IMG/VR virus record: IMGVR_UViG_3300033153_001846
Coordinates: 1-44,503 of that record
DNA from: a virus
DNA length: 44,503 nt
Reading direction: 5' to 3' (one strand)
Shown: positions 20,371 through 29,673 of the stretch, in pieces
How positions within the stretch are numbered: the first letter of the stretch is position 1
Layout of the letters: each line of letters opens with the position of its first letter
Translations under genes and position numbers: made by a program
Notes under the pieces: model-generated
Seen by the model: only the letters and a program-made list of their open reading frames with translations
Told to the model about the DNA's origin: nothing
The model's database searches: none

Positions 20371-20830
20371 ACTTCTCTGTCATAGGACATCCTCTACTGT
20401 GGTGTCCTTTATACTCATTATGACCTTTAATATCTTTAGGTGTTAATTTATACATACTCACTAATAAACTACCTAACTCCTTAATAGCCTTAACTTGTTG
20501 AGGTGTTATATCATCATACTTCATACCGCCAATAAAGCATATATGAATAGTATTACGATTATGTTTATAGACCCCAGCACCTTCAGCATCTACCCAGCGA
20601 CCTTTTTGTATTGTACCATCAGGTAAAATTACATAATGGTATCCTAACCCCGACCATCCATTATCTAAATGCCATTTATCTATAGTACGTGCATCATCAC
20701 CTCTATTTTGAGGACTGGCAGAACAATGTATAGCTATAGATTTAATAGGTCTTTTAGTCTTATATAACTTACCAGCAGTTACCTGTCTAGTAAGTATATT
20801 CCCTATAGAACTAAAGTTCTTAGGTCTCAT
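20357..20830 (-). CDS. Endolysin: N-acetylmuramoyl-L-alanine amidase, 157 aa
   Basis: It cleaves the bond between muramic acid and L-alanine in peptidoglycan. The Amidase_2 pattern is clear: SIAIHCSAS gives zinc ligand H35; GLGYHYVILPDGTIQKGR follows; GHNEYKGHHSRGCP gives the other ligands H137 and C148. The layout resembles T7 lysozyme. There is no signal peptide or membrane anchor, so release needs the holin upstream. The protein is last in the leftward transcript, at the convergent boundary with the early operon. It starts 4 bp inside the end of the upstream secreted-protein gene. Confidence 0.9.
   Translation of the reverse strand: MRPKNFSSIGNILTRQVTAGKLYKTKRPIKSIAIHCSASPQNRGDDARTIDKWHLDNGWSGLGYHYVILPDGTIQKGRWVDAEGAGVYKHNRNTIHICFIGGMKYDDITPQQVKAIKELGSLLVSMYKLTPKDIKGHNEYKGHHSRGCPMTEKFRLS
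20385..20410 (+). terminator. Possible terminator for rightward transcripts inside the endolysin gene
   Basis: GGACATC (20385-20391) can pair with GGTGTCC (20401-20407), seven pairs with one G-U, followed by TTTAT. It lies 15 bases past the stop of the last rightward gene and inside the convergent endolysin coding sequence. The evidence is weak because the T run is short. Confidence 0.3.
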
Positions 20831-21201
20831 GGTACTACAGTTTTATCGGTTTTAGTAGTACCTAAAGGAACTCCCTCTAATGTACCATTAAATTCAGCCC
20901 AACGGCTACCATCAGAGGCTTTGATATGAAACGGACTATCGGGCTTAACCTCTACTTTAAAGTTACCCTCATCATCTGTAGTAGTTGAGAACTCCCAGCC
21001 TTCTCCCCATACAGTAACTTTAGTATTATGTACTCCACCCCCTTCATCATGGTCTATATAATCACCCCAAATAATTCTATTCTCATAATAAGTATACACC
21101 TTATTAGAGAATACTTGGAAGCCCTCTTCAACCTTTACAATTTTACCTTGTGCATATATCACTCCTATAGCTAATACTAGCAATAATAGAATTTTCTTCA
21201 T
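20827..21201 (-). CDS. Secreted beta-sandwich protein, 124 aa
   Basis: The start MKKILLLLVLAIGVIYAQ is a typical signal peptide with a likely cleavage after Ala-Gln. The mature part (KVTVWGEGWEFSTTTDDEGNFKVEV) resembles a carboxypeptidase-regulatory/transthyretin-like beta-sandwich. It sits between the lipoprotein and the endolysin in the lysis cluster, so it is likely periplasmic and could help lysis or alter the envelope. This assignment is from position and signal peptide only. Confidence 0.6.
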   Translation of the reverse strand: MKKILLLLVLAIGVIYAQGKIVKVEEGFQVFSNKVYTYYENRIIWGDYIDHDEGGGVHNTKVTVWGEGWEFSTTTDDEGNFKVEVKPDSPFHIKASDGSRWAEFNGTLEGVPLGTTKTDKTVVP

Positions 21202-21476
21202 TTACTATCCTTTTCATAAAATAAATTTTTATCTTTTCGTTTCATTGAGGTATTAGAACACTCAACAAGCTTTTCTTTATTAACCCAAAATGAGGTATCG
21301 TTTAAATCCCCATAATGAACACCTTTATTCATGGTACAGTTATTAACTTTATCAAGAACAACCTTATCCTTCTTTTTAGCCTTAATATACTTAGTAACTA
21401 TTTGTGGTTCACAGTTAGTACACCCATTAAAAAGGAAGATTAACGGAATGAATAGTAGCAATATTACTCTTTTCAT
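21198..21476 (-). CDS. Lipoprotein, candidate o-spanin (Rz1-like), 92 aa
   Basis: ATG at 21476 is preferred because AGGAGG precedes it by 8 bases; an earlier in-frame ATG exists at 21518. The protein begins MKRVILLLFIPLIFLFNGC, a signal peptide ending in a lipobox with Cys at residue 19. The start lies inside the 3' end of the TM protein gene 21427-21732, in a different frame, as in Rz/Rz1 pairs. It is rich in Lys, Asn and Cys and lacks the proline richness of coliphage Rz1. Outer-membrane attachment and pairing with the upstream gene product are inferred. Confidence 0.6.
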   Translation of the reverse strand: MKRVILLLFIPLIFLFNGCTNCEPQIVTKYIKAKKKDKVVLDKVNNCTMNKGVHYGDLNDTSFWVNKEKLVECSNTSMKRKDKNLFYEKDSK

Positions 21477-21732
21477 AACTAAAACCTCCTTTCCATCCAG
21501 TATTATAACCATTATCATATACTACACTCATATCAGATATAAGTTTCTCTTTCTCAGCTGAACAAGTAGTTAAGTTATTATCTAGAATTATTATACGTTT
21601 AGACTTCTCAGCTAATGGATTATAATGTACATCATTTATAATATATTTACCTCCTAACCAAATAGATAATACAAGTATGAATACACCAGTATATCTATTA
21701 AATACTAATTTAAGTAATATACTAGGCATCAT
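21427..21732 (-). CDS. Candidate i-spanin (Rz-like), 101 aa
   Basis: It has one N-terminal transmembrane helix (about residues 13-32, YTGVFILVLSIWLGGKYII) followed by a periplasmic charged helical segment (LAEKSKRIIILDNNLTTCSAEKEKLISDM). This is the topology of an inner-membrane spanin. Its end overlaps the start of the lipoprotein gene by 50 bp in another frame, and its start overlaps the holin-like gene. Such overlap is the hallmark of two-component spanins that fuse inner and outer membranes at lysis. Confidence 0.6.
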   Translation of the reverse strand: MMPSILLKLVFNRYTGVFILVLSIWLGGKYIINDVHYNPLAEKSKRIIILDNNLTTCSAEKEKLISDMSVVYDNGYNTGWKGGFSYEKSNIATIHSVNLPF

Positions 21733-21946
21733 TTTTAACTTTAGTCATTCCATAAAGTATAATATTACCTATAGATGATACAAGTACTAATGTAGGTGCA
21801 AGTAATGCTTCCACAAGCGGATAACTCTCTTGAACTACAACACTAACAGCCATTAAAAAAGCTGTTATAGAGGTCATAATAGCATTAAAGATAATAGTTC
21901 TACTACCTGTTCCTTTTGCTTTAATATGGTCTAATGCGTTCTTCAT
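21722..21946 (-). CDS. Holin-like protein, 74 aa
   Basis: Two predicted membrane helices (TIIFNAIMTSITAFLMAVSVVV, about 17-38, and ALLAPTLVLVSSIGNIILYGM, about 47-67) have short charged ends (N-terminal Lys/Arg, C-terminal TKVKNDA). This matches the size and topology of class II phage holins that form inner-membrane holes to free the endolysin. It is just upstream of the spanin-like and endolysin genes. Confidence 0.7.
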   Translation of the reverse strand: MKNALDHIKAKGTGSRTIIFNAIMTSITAFLMAVSVVVQESYPLVEALLAPTLVLVSSIGNIILYGMTKVKNDA

Positions 21947-21955
21947 CTTTATCTC

Positions 21956-22297
21956 CTAATTAATTATTGATGTAAGTTTACCTTCAATAACCTTACTTAT
22001 CTTGTCTAGTGTCTTATTTAAATGACCCATCTCTAGTACTAACTTCTCTTCCAATCTAGTAGATTGCTCACTATGTTCTTTTCTTGTAATAAATAACTTA
22101 TACGTAAACTCTTGAGTAGCATATGTTCTATCCAAAGCCTCTATCATCTTTAATTGAGTCTTCTCTAAAGTATTTATTCTAAGTTTGTTCAAATCATCAT
22201 TTTTCTCTAGTCTTGCAAGGGTAAAGTGACTAGACGCCACCTTCCATAATAACCCAAAGATAAAAATAGATAATGTAACCATCCACCCTTCTATCAT
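21956..22297 (-). CDS. Membrane-anchored coiled-coil protein, 113 aa
   Basis: One N-terminal transmembrane helix (residues ~4-22, GWMVTLSIFIFGLLWKV) is followed by a long charged helix, likely a coiled coil (LEKNDDLNKLRINTLEKTQLKM). It precedes the holin-like gene and could be an antiholin, a second holin component or a spanin-type protein. It shows no catalytic motif. Confidence 0.6.
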   Translation of the reverse strand: MIEGWMVTLSIFIFGLLWKVASSHFTLARLEKNDDLNKLRINTLEKTQLKMIEALDRTYATQEFTYKLFITRKEHSEQSTRLEEKLVLEMGHLNKTLDKISKVIEGKLTSIIN

Positions 22298-22306
22298 TCT
22301 ATCTCC

Positions 22307-22855
22307 CTATTCTATTAATTCGGCATTATCTGCTTCTATTTTAAAGGTAGACCTACCCATACTTATAGTAAAGTCAGACCCACTCATACTTTTACCCCAC
22401 ATCTGTAACATCTGTCCTGAAGCCATCTCTATATCAGATTGCCAAAAGAAAGATACTGGACTATCCTCTCCAGGTCCTTGAATGACTATAGGATTAGGAG
22501 AAAACTCAGTCCATACTACACCATCTGTACTAACATATAAAAGTAAAGCTAATACATCAAATTTACTAGATACAGATACATTAAGACCTATACTAATGTT
22601 AACTGACTCTAGTGCCTTATTACCATTAACTAAGGTGGGTACGTTATCAGTTACAGAAGCTGTAAATCCAGTCCTTTGTGTAATTACATCAGTAGCTAGT
22701 TCTAATGGTGTAGCCTCTGCTGATAATATAAGTTGTGTATTAGTAACTGCTTTTCTAACACTAGCTTTTGGAGCTAATCGAGATAACTCATTAACTCTAA
22801 TAGCCCAGTCTGCTCCTGTAGTTCCGCCTTCTCCACAAGTTATTTGTGTTGCCAT
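22307..22855 (-). CDS. Hypothetical virion protein, beta-rich, 182 aa
   Basis: A Ser/Thr/Val-rich protein with a probable beta-sandwich (ALESVNISIGLNVSVSSKFDVLALLLYVS, quoted in part; then FFWQSDIEMASGQMLQMWGKS). No signal peptide is present. It lies between the ejection proteins and the lysis genes in the late operon, so it is probably a minor capsid or tail component. No family is recognised. Confidence 0.55.
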   Translation of the reverse strand: MATQITCGEGGTTGADWAIRVNELSRLAPKASVRKAVTNTQLILSAEATPLELATDVITQRTGFTASVTDNVPTLVNGNKALESVNISIGLNVSVSSKFDVLALLLYVSTDGVVWTEFSPNPIVIQGPGEDSPVSFFWQSDIEMASGQMLQMWGKSMSGSDFTISMGRSTFKIEADNAELIE

Positions 22856-22856
22856 A

Positions 22857-25226
22857 TTATATCCTTAGTTCTTCTACACCTAAATTCTTTAGGATATAGT
22901 TAAATTGCTTTTTAGTCTTTGCATCATATAAGTGACCTACGATATTCTCAGACTCCTCTTTTGTATACCCCTCTACTTGTAAAGCGTCATATACTTCTCC
23001 ATATGTCTTTTTACCTCTAGAAGCAGTAACTACCTCATCTTTCCAATAAGACATTTTACCAGTTTCAGCTCTAGCTCTAAACTTAGCAGATACACCTTTA
23101 TCAGATGAACTTTCTATAAACTCCTCAGACATTATACTTGGTTTACCTTTTGGTTTTGTGTAGTCTACATTAGCAGCTAATCTATCCTCCTCAGCTTTAA
23201 GACCTGCATCATCTAAATTTCTATACTTAGCGTCTACACCTCCCTCCTTTTTCCATTTTTTAAATATGGTCTGATTAGCTTGTGCAGTTACATCTTCATC
23301 AGTCATATTCTCTTTATTACGTCTCATAGCCTCTTGAGCATCTGATAGCTTTCTTTCTTTATGTAACCCAAGTTCTAAAGTAGGAGTCCTATCTTTTTTC
23401 TTCTTGGCTTTTTTAGCCTCTTTACCCATACGAGTTATAAAGTCACTTTGAGACTTAGCATCCATACCATGTACTTTAGTTACTTTTTTCTCTATATCAG
23501 CTATTTGTGTATCAGCTAACTTTTGTAACTTAATATCTTCTGCTTCCTGTAACTTAGTAGCTTTAATAGTTTGTTTAGCTTCTTCTGTCTCTTCAATCAT
23601 CAGTTGTTTAGCTAACTGATTATCCTCTTTAATTTGAGCCTTCTCTACCTGCTCAACTAATGCTCTAGCTTTATTAGTATCAATACCTCCAGCAGTCAAA
23701 TTATCACTTAACTCTTTAGGTTTTACTCTACCATCAACTAAGGAGTCTTTAATAATCCTAGCTACTTTAGTCTCATCACTAGGAAACCACTCATTAAGTC
23801 TCTTATTGATAGACTCTATCCAAAGACCGAACCCTTGTTGTTTAGCTCCACCTCTAGCAGTCTCTTTAACTCCTATTAGTTTCTCTACTCCAGCTACACC
23901 CATATCTCTTTCAGGCTGTACAACAGTTCTAAATACTCTAGCTTCATAGTTATCAAAAACATTAGCGTTTTCTCCTATATTTCTAACTAATGGGTCGTCA
24001 GGTGATACACCAGCTCCCATCATATCATCATATAAACCTCTCCAATTAGTAGCACTTCTACCTTTATCTGTAATAGTATTTTTACTATATAAAGATAATA
24101 ACTCTTCATTATCAGCTAATGCTTTACCTATACCTTTAGACCTAGTATCTATTTCTTTAAGTAGGTTAGTTTTAGCTACTGGATCATCTATAGCATCTAT
24201 TAATACACCTAATTGTTCTTTATGACTAGATTGTGCCGCACCTCTAACTGCATCATCTAAGGTTAATGTACCTGCTTCTGTAGATTTAGAATAATCTTTA
24301 ATGACTTTTTCCATTGCCTTATCATCTATACCAGACTTATCTTGTAGAGTCTGAATAGCTTGTCTATACTTCTTAGGCATATCAGCTAATGATTTAAAAC
24401 CACTTTCAGCTACAGAATTAAATAACTTACTAGCAACTTTAGAAATAGCCTCAGCACCAGTAACAGCTGCAAGTTCCTCTATAGAAATCTCAAAGACTCT
24501 ATCAAGACGTTCCTCAGTAGATATTTTAATATCATGTTCTATAGCCTGCATAGTTGTATCAGCATAATCTCCAGCTATAGCACCACTAATAGCTCCAATA
24601 GTACCACCTAATGCAGTACCTAATGCTTTAGTTTGTGGTGTTGGAGGAGATAAGGTTGCTCCAGCTATACCGCCAGCTACAGCTCCACCTACAGCTCCAA
24701 TCTCTTTAAACTTAGAAGCTAATATATCTTTAAACATACTAGGTTCATAAGGATATTGCTTAGTTGGATTATCTAAATCAACTAATACAGTCTTAGTAGA
24801 CCCATCATCCATAGTAATATCTCTCTTCTCTAGACCATACTTTTGCTTTAATACAATACCTAATCTATCTTGAGCTTGTTTACGTTGAACTTGAGAGTCT
24901 TCTGTTAAACCTAATTTATCTCCAGTTGTCATAGAGATATTCTCTAGGTCAGCTTGTATACCTTGAACATCAGCCATAACAGCTCTATTCTGTTCAAACT
25001 CTAGTTCCTCAGGAGAAGCAGTCATACCACCTTCTTCAGCTATAGGAGGAGTATAAATACCTATATCAGATGTAGTACCAAAGTCCATCATAGAAGTGTC
25101 TACTTCTGTAGGAGCTTCTATCTTACCCATTTCAGCTTCTGTAGGAGGAGTATCCCATCCCGTAGGAGTCTCTGCCATTTTCATTTCCTCTTCTGTAGGA
25201 GGAGTATTCCAATCTAAATTATCCAT
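22857..25226 (-). CDS. Large internal virion / DNA ejection protein, 789 aa
   Basis: The N-terminus has two copies of a TPPTExEM motif (WNTPPTEEEM at 6-15, WDTPPTEAEM at 24-33). Residues about 177-219 are a glycine-zipper stretch (VGGAVAGGIAGATL ... LGGTIGAISGAIAG) suited to insertion into a membrane. The rest is long, charged and largely helical (for example AKQLMIEETEEAKQTIKATK). This profile fits ejection proteins of podoviruses (T7 gp15/gp16, P22 gp16-like) that leave the virion with the DNA and form a channel. It overlaps the transglycosylase-bearing gene by 13 bp. The assignment is by position and composition. Confidence 0.65.
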   Translation of the reverse strand: MDNLDWNTPPTEEEMKMAETPTGWDTPPTEAEMGKIEAPTEVDTSMMDFGTTSDIGIYTPPIAEEGGMTASPEELEFEQNRAVMADVQGIQADLENISMTTGDKLGLTEDSQVQRKQAQDRLGIVLKQKYGLEKRDITMDDGSTKTVLVDLDNPTKQYPYEPSMFKDILASKFKEIGAVGGAVAGGIAGATLSPPTPQTKALGTALGGTIGAISGAIAGDYADTTMQAIEHDIKISTEERLDRVFEISIEELAAVTGAEAISKVASKLFNSVAESGFKSLADMPKKYRQAIQTLQDKSGIDDKAMEKVIKDYSKSTEAGTLTLDDAVRGAAQSSHKEQLGVLIDAIDDPVAKTNLLKEIDTRSKGIGKALADNEELLSLYSKNTITDKGRSATNWRGLYDDMMGAGVSPDDPLVRNIGENANVFDNYEARVFRTVVQPERDMGVAGVEKLIGVKETARGGAKQQGFGLWIESINKRLNEWFPSDETKVARIIKDSLVDGRVKPKELSDNLTAGGIDTNKARALVEQVEKAQIKEDNQLAKQLMIEETEEAKQTIKATKLQEAEDIKLQKLADTQIADIEKKVTKVHGMDAKSQSDFITRMGKEAKKAKKKKDRTPTLELGLHKERKLSDAQEAMRRNKENMTDEDVTAQANQTIFKKWKKEGGVDAKYRNLDDAGLKAEEDRLAANVDYTKPKGKPSIMSEEFIESSSDKGVSAKFRARAETGKMSYWKDEVVTASRGKKTYGEVYDALQVEGYTKEESENIVGHLYDAKTKKQFNYILKNLGVEELRI

Positions 25227-27709
25227 GTATTACCATCCCAATATCTAGTTTCTCCACCTACTGTACGAGTAGGCATCCCAGTTCTATCAATACTAGGTTT
25301 GCCAATCTCAGTCATTTGAGATGCTTCATAAGCACTATATGGAGAGAATTGAATTTGGTCTCTAGCAGACTTATTCTCTCTAACTACATTACCATGAAAT
25401 TGCTCAAGAGATTGTAATAGTCTATCTTCATCATTCCAATCACTAGACTGCATAATCTTAACTAGTTGTTGTCTCTCAGCATCTGACGCGGCAGTACCTG
25501 AGATAGCCTTAATAAACTGAGCTTGTAAGTAACCTAATCTAGTATCAGCTTCTACACTAGCTTTAACTTGATTTTCCCAGTTACCCCCAGTAATCTTATC
25601 TAGCCATTGTACAGTCTCAGGGTCTGCTAACTTACCAGCCCAGTTACTCATATTATCTATAATACCTTGTTGTAAGTTCTTAAGGTTTTTAGAAGGGTCA
25701 TTGAAGTCATTAAGGAAAGTAGCAATATCATTCGCAGCTAATTGCTTACCTTGCATCCTCTCTATAATTTTATTCTCTCTTTCAAGAACTTTAGAACCTT
25801 TCTTAGACTCACTATATATATTCTCTGCACTTCTTAAATCATTCTCTCCAGCCTTATCTAGTTTGTCTTTACCAACATGTTTTTGAACTAAATTAAATGC
25901 CTCTTTACCTGTTTTAAGACGTTCTCTAGAAGACTCTGTAGATGCAGTAGTCTCATAACCCTCTATAATCTCTAGATTAGCATCATATGTACCTTGTTGT
26001 GAAGCAGTTAAATCCTCTAAACCATCTAGTTTCTTATTATCTGCTAATGCAGTCTTATAATCAAATGTACTTGATGTACCTTTATTAGCTTGTTTTCTAG
26101 CCATATCCATTAGTATACCGTATTGCTCTAAATCTCCCCTAGCTTTTGCATCATTAGCGTCTCTTAAAGTCTTACCTCCTCTAGATAATGAAGAACTAGT
26201 CTTACTTCCATAAGTAGCTTTAAATGCTTCATCATCACTATAACCATTCTCTTTTAAGAACTCATAATTAGTCATATCAGCGGTTTGTTTAGGTTCTTTT
26301 ACTGGGTAATTCATACCAGCTAGAGCATATAAATGCTTCATTCTATCTGTACCTATTGGTTTAACTTGACCACTCTCAGCCATATATGCTTTACCAACCT
26401 TCTCTACAGACTCTGGACCACCGCCTTCATTATATAATTTAGACCATGTAGATACTACTATCTTAGAGTTACTAGATTGTTTATCTTTAGGTAGATTATC
26501 ATTCATAACTTTAATATCTTTATCAGTTAATGTACCTTCAAAGTATCTTTTAGCTCTACCAGCACCTAATTGGTGTACTGCATAAAGGTTAGCTGGAGTA
26601 ACTGCTTCACCCCAACCTTTTAATTGCTCTGTACCTTCTCGTTTTAACTCTGCATAGACCTTCTCTTGTCCTTCAGGAGTTCTACCTTCCTCAGGAGTCA
26701 TACCTAATCTCTCAGATATTCTAGCATTAGTAGAGTCAATTACTTGATACTTACCATATGCACTTGAACCAGCTTCATTTTTACGAGTATATACATCACC
26801 TTTATAACCTACACCTTGTTCTCTAGCTTGATTATAAGCTTCAACATCTGTAGAGACTACCTTTTTTGGAGTAGGTTCATCAATTACATCTTGAGATACT
26901 GTCTCGACAGGCTTACGTCTATCTTCAGGGTCTTTAAGAGCATCGATAGTATCTTCAATACGACCCTCTATACCCTTTTTTCTACGAAGTCCACCTAGAG
27001 CCTCGTCTAATTTCTGTTCATAACCTTTAACACGTTCTTTTTGTGAGGGGCTAAGTAGGTTAGAAGCACCAGTAGCCTTTGACAAACCGTCCATATCTAT
27101 ATAAGTACCGTCTGCTTTAAGAGCTGGATATACACCAATTAGTTTATCTACATACTCATCCCATTGAGCTTGGCTCTCTGGCTTTGACATGTCAAGACCT
27201 TCTGACTGAGGAGATATACCATTCCTAGATAGTAGTTCTGATATCCACTTTCTATCTTTAGGTACTCCTGGACGTAATACATCTAAAGTCTCCATATTCT
27301 GAATACCTAATGATTTAACTATTTCAGGATTAGATTTAAATTTAGCTACAGCAGAAACTAGTTGTTCCTCTCTACCTACAGTATTATCAACAACAACTAC
27401 ATCATTAATAATACTCTTAAGTGTAGAACCATTATTAGTCTGTTGTTGCTTAGTCAGCCTATTAATCTCTTCTTGCATCTTAGCAGCTCTCTCATCACTA
27501 CCTCCAGGGTATATACCAGCTTCTATCTCTTTTAAGGCTCTAGACTCACTTTGAGCTTTATAGATAGCCTCTTCTTTAAGTTTAGCATTTTGGTCTGCCG
27601 TACGTTGTTTATTAGCTCTATTCTCTTTTGATGCGTATGCGTCTTCTACAAAGCCATAACCTTGTTGTACACCACTTACAAATGCCGATGCACTTTTTCC
27701 GCTATTCAT
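25214..27709 (-). CDS. Internal virion protein with transglycosylase-like domain, 831 aa
   Basis: Residues about 305-400 hold a lysozyme/SLT-like module: NEAGSSAYGKYQVIDST (E312 the probable catalytic acid, then the GKYQ motif) and LYAVHQLGAGRAKRYF. Such a domain in a large internal virion protein locally opens peptidoglycan during genome entry, as in T7 gp16. The flanking parts are charged, helical and low in Cys. It overlaps the portal gene by one base and lies next to the glycine-zipper protein, giving an ejection module. Confidence 0.75.
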   Translation of the reverse strand: MNSGKSASAFVSGVQQGYGFVEDAYASKENRANKQRTADQNAKLKEEAIYKAQSESRALKEIEAGIYPGGSDERAAKMQEEINRLTKQQQTNNGSTLKSIINDVVVVDNTVGREEQLVSAVAKFKSNPEIVKSLGIQNMETLDVLRPGVPKDRKWISELLSRNGISPQSEGLDMSKPESQAQWDEYVDKLIGVYPALKADGTYIDMDGLSKATGASNLLSPSQKERVKGYEQKLDEALGGLRRKKGIEGRIEDTIDALKDPEDRRKPVETVSQDVIDEPTPKKVVSTDVEAYNQAREQGVGYKGDVYTRKNEAGSSAYGKYQVIDSTNARISERLGMTPEEGRTPEGQEKVYAELKREGTEQLKGWGEAVTPANLYAVHQLGAGRAKRYFEGTLTDKDIKVMNDNLPKDKQSSNSKIVVSTWSKLYNEGGGPESVEKVGKAYMAESGQVKPIGTDRMKHLYALAGMNYPVKEPKQTADMTNYEFLKENGYSDDEAFKATYGSKTSSSLSRGGKTLRDANDAKARGDLEQYGILMDMARKQANKGTSSTFDYKTALADNKKLDGLEDLTASQQGTYDANLEIIEGYETTASTESSRERLKTGKEAFNLVQKHVGKDKLDKAGENDLRSAENIYSESKKGSKVLERENKIIERMQGKQLAANDIATFLNDFNDPSKNLKNLQQGIIDNMSNWAGKLADPETVQWLDKITGGNWENQVKASVEADTRLGYLQAQFIKAISGTAASDAERQQLVKIMQSSDWNDEDRLLQSLEQFHGNVVRENKSARDQIQFSPYSAYEASQMTEIGKPSIDRTGMPTRTVGGETRYWDGNTWII

Positions 27710-29673
27710 TACATACCTCCTTTAGGTAGCCCTAATGTGGGTGATTTAGGTCCTGATTGACCTAGTTGAGGTGCTTGAGACCCTTGATTAGGCATAGTGC
27801 CTCCTGGCTTACCACCAGCTCCATTGTTACCACCCATAGCTGCTCCCATAATAGCTTGTAAATCTCCACCTACCATAGCTAGTCTTGGGTCTATTCTACC
27901 TTCTTCAATACCCATAGCTGTCTCCATAAGAAGTCGTGATATCTCTAATGAGTGCTTAGTACCAAACTCAGATACTTGCATAGCTAGAGTTCTAAGGAAA
28001 GCAGCTGGATTAGTCTGCATTAGTATCTGACCAGCTGGACCATTAATGAAAGTCTCCATTAATAACTGATTACGCTCATCTGAATTTTGTCCATTAGAAG
28101 ATATAACTTTAATGTCTGTGTCACTAAACTCTATATCAGTATCAGGTTGATTAAGAGGAGTCATCATGTATGCTCCATCTTTATCACGTCTAGGATTGCC
28201 TTTAGAGTCTAGATCTTCTGTCCATATAAGACTTGTAACTAATGTACCATCTTGCTTAATCTCTCCAGTAGGCATTTGTATAGGTTTATTTATTTGCGTA
28301 TAATGCTCTGTATTTAAAGGGTCTGCAATTCTAAATACTTGTTCAGCTTTATAGAATTGTTTAATTAACTCTACTATATCAGTACCTATCATCTTAAACA
28401 TATACTCAACTCTACTAGTGACCATAGTCATTTGACTAGCTGATGATTGAGTCTGCATAGCTACTTTACGTCCACTATCAGATGCAAAAGCTTGACCTAA
28501 GAAACTATCGTTAATACCTAATACAGCTTTAATTCTAACTAAGGCTTGGTCTATGATAGTATACTGTTGTACTACATCACGACTCATATCCTCTATTCTA
28601 ATACCCTTTAAATCTGTTACTGGTATAATAGCATTTACTCTACCAAATAACTCTCTAAACTCTTCTATATTCTCAACTGCATCTTCTTCTACAAAGGCTT
28701 TAGATGTATTGACTAGTAATTGTATTTGTAATAGAGCTTGATTAATAGCCTTCTGAGTCTCTGTAATATCTCTAAATGGACCATAATATTCAGCTTTATC
28801 AGATTGACTTACTTTAACTATTCTATATGGAAAACGATTTTTTTCTAAGGTAAGTTCTTTTTCCTCTAAAGTAATTTCATCATGCCATATAACACTCCAT
28901 AATTTACCTTTATGTTTGATGATAGTCTTAACTACTAGATAACTATTATGTTGTCTATATCTACCAGTTTCTCTACCAGCCTCATACTCTCTTTCATAAT
29001 CAGCCTCTTGGTCACCATCTAAGAAGTTATAATACTCTGTAAGTTTATCTGCCTTCTCTTTACCAAACATATCTATAATAGCATCTTCTCTTAACCACTT
29101 AAATGTATTAAAGAACTTAGCATCACTATAATCATCTAAACTACTCATAGGGTCAAGACGACACTGCCAACTAGGTGTATGACTAAGTTTAATCTCAGTA
29201 ATAGGTCTACCATAGGTATCTGTCTTACCAGTATCTATGACTTCTTCATAACATACCATTAAACCAGTCAATAACCCATCTAATTTAAGTCTTTTATTTA
29301 CTGCTTCAAAGTCATTCTTATCTAGAATAAACTCTACTACATCATTAAGAAGTAAAGCAGTTACAGAAGAACTCATATATCTAGGTTCTACATTAATCTG
29401 ATTAGTGATAGTCTCCATATAACCAATCATAGCATTAGCCATCATTTTAATTATATTAAAAGTCTCTGCTGGTTGCCCATTTTCAACTAATTGAGCTAAT
29501 TGAGCTACTGTGTATTGTCTATTATGGTAAAGGTTGATAGTTTCTTTACCCTCTAATATAGAAAACTTGTAAGCTTCCTCAGCTATCTTATATGCATCTC
29601 TACATTCTACAAGTAACTCACTAATAGGCTGTCTATTTTTAGGCATTTGCCCTAATGCTGTTGGAGTAGCCAT
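27709..29673 (-). CDS. Portal protein (head-tail connector), 654 aa
   Basis: It forms the dodecameric portal through which DNA is packaged and ejected. The sequence fits P22/T7-type portal proteins: N-terminal helices with LYHNRQYTVAQLAQL, a core of strands (SYLVVKTIIKHKGKLWSVIWHDE, quoted in part), YYGPFRDITETQKAINQALLQIQL for the stem-clip region, and ASDSGRKVAMQTQSSASQM before the C-terminal helices. The last ~50 residues are a Gly/Pro/Gln low-complexity tail. Position is unusual: it is not next to terminase or scaffold but sits 10 kb downstream, between ejection protein genes. Confidence 0.8.
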   Translation of the reverse strand: MATPTALGQMPKNRQPISELLVECRDAYKIAEEAYKFSILEGKETINLYHNRQYTVAQLAQLVENGQPAETFNIIKMMANAMIGYMETITNQINVEPRYMSSSVTALLLNDVVEFILDKNDFEAVNKRLKLDGLLTGLMVCYEEVIDTGKTDTYGRPITEIKLSHTPSWQCRLDPMSSLDDYSDAKFFNTFKWLREDAIIDMFGKEKADKLTEYYNFLDGDQEADYEREYEAGRETGRYRQHNSYLVVKTIIKHKGKLWSVIWHDEITLEEKELTLEKNRFPYRIVKVSQSDKAEYYGPFRDITETQKAINQALLQIQLLVNTSKAFVEEDAVENIEEFRELFGRVNAIIPVTDLKGIRIEDMSRDVVQQYTIIDQALVRIKAVLGINDSFLGQAFASDSGRKVAMQTQSSASQMTMVTSRVEYMFKMIGTDIVELIKQFYKAEQVFRIADPLNTEHYTQINKPIQMPTGEIKQDGTLVTSLIWTEDLDSKGNPRRDKDGAYMMTPLNQPDTDIEFSDTDIKVISSNGQNSDERNQLLMETFINGPAGQILMQTNPAAFLRTLAMQVSEFGTKHSLEISRLLMETAMGIEEGRIDPRLAMVGGDLQAIMGAAMGGNNGAGGKPGGTMPNQGSQAPQLGQSGPKSPTLGLPKGGM

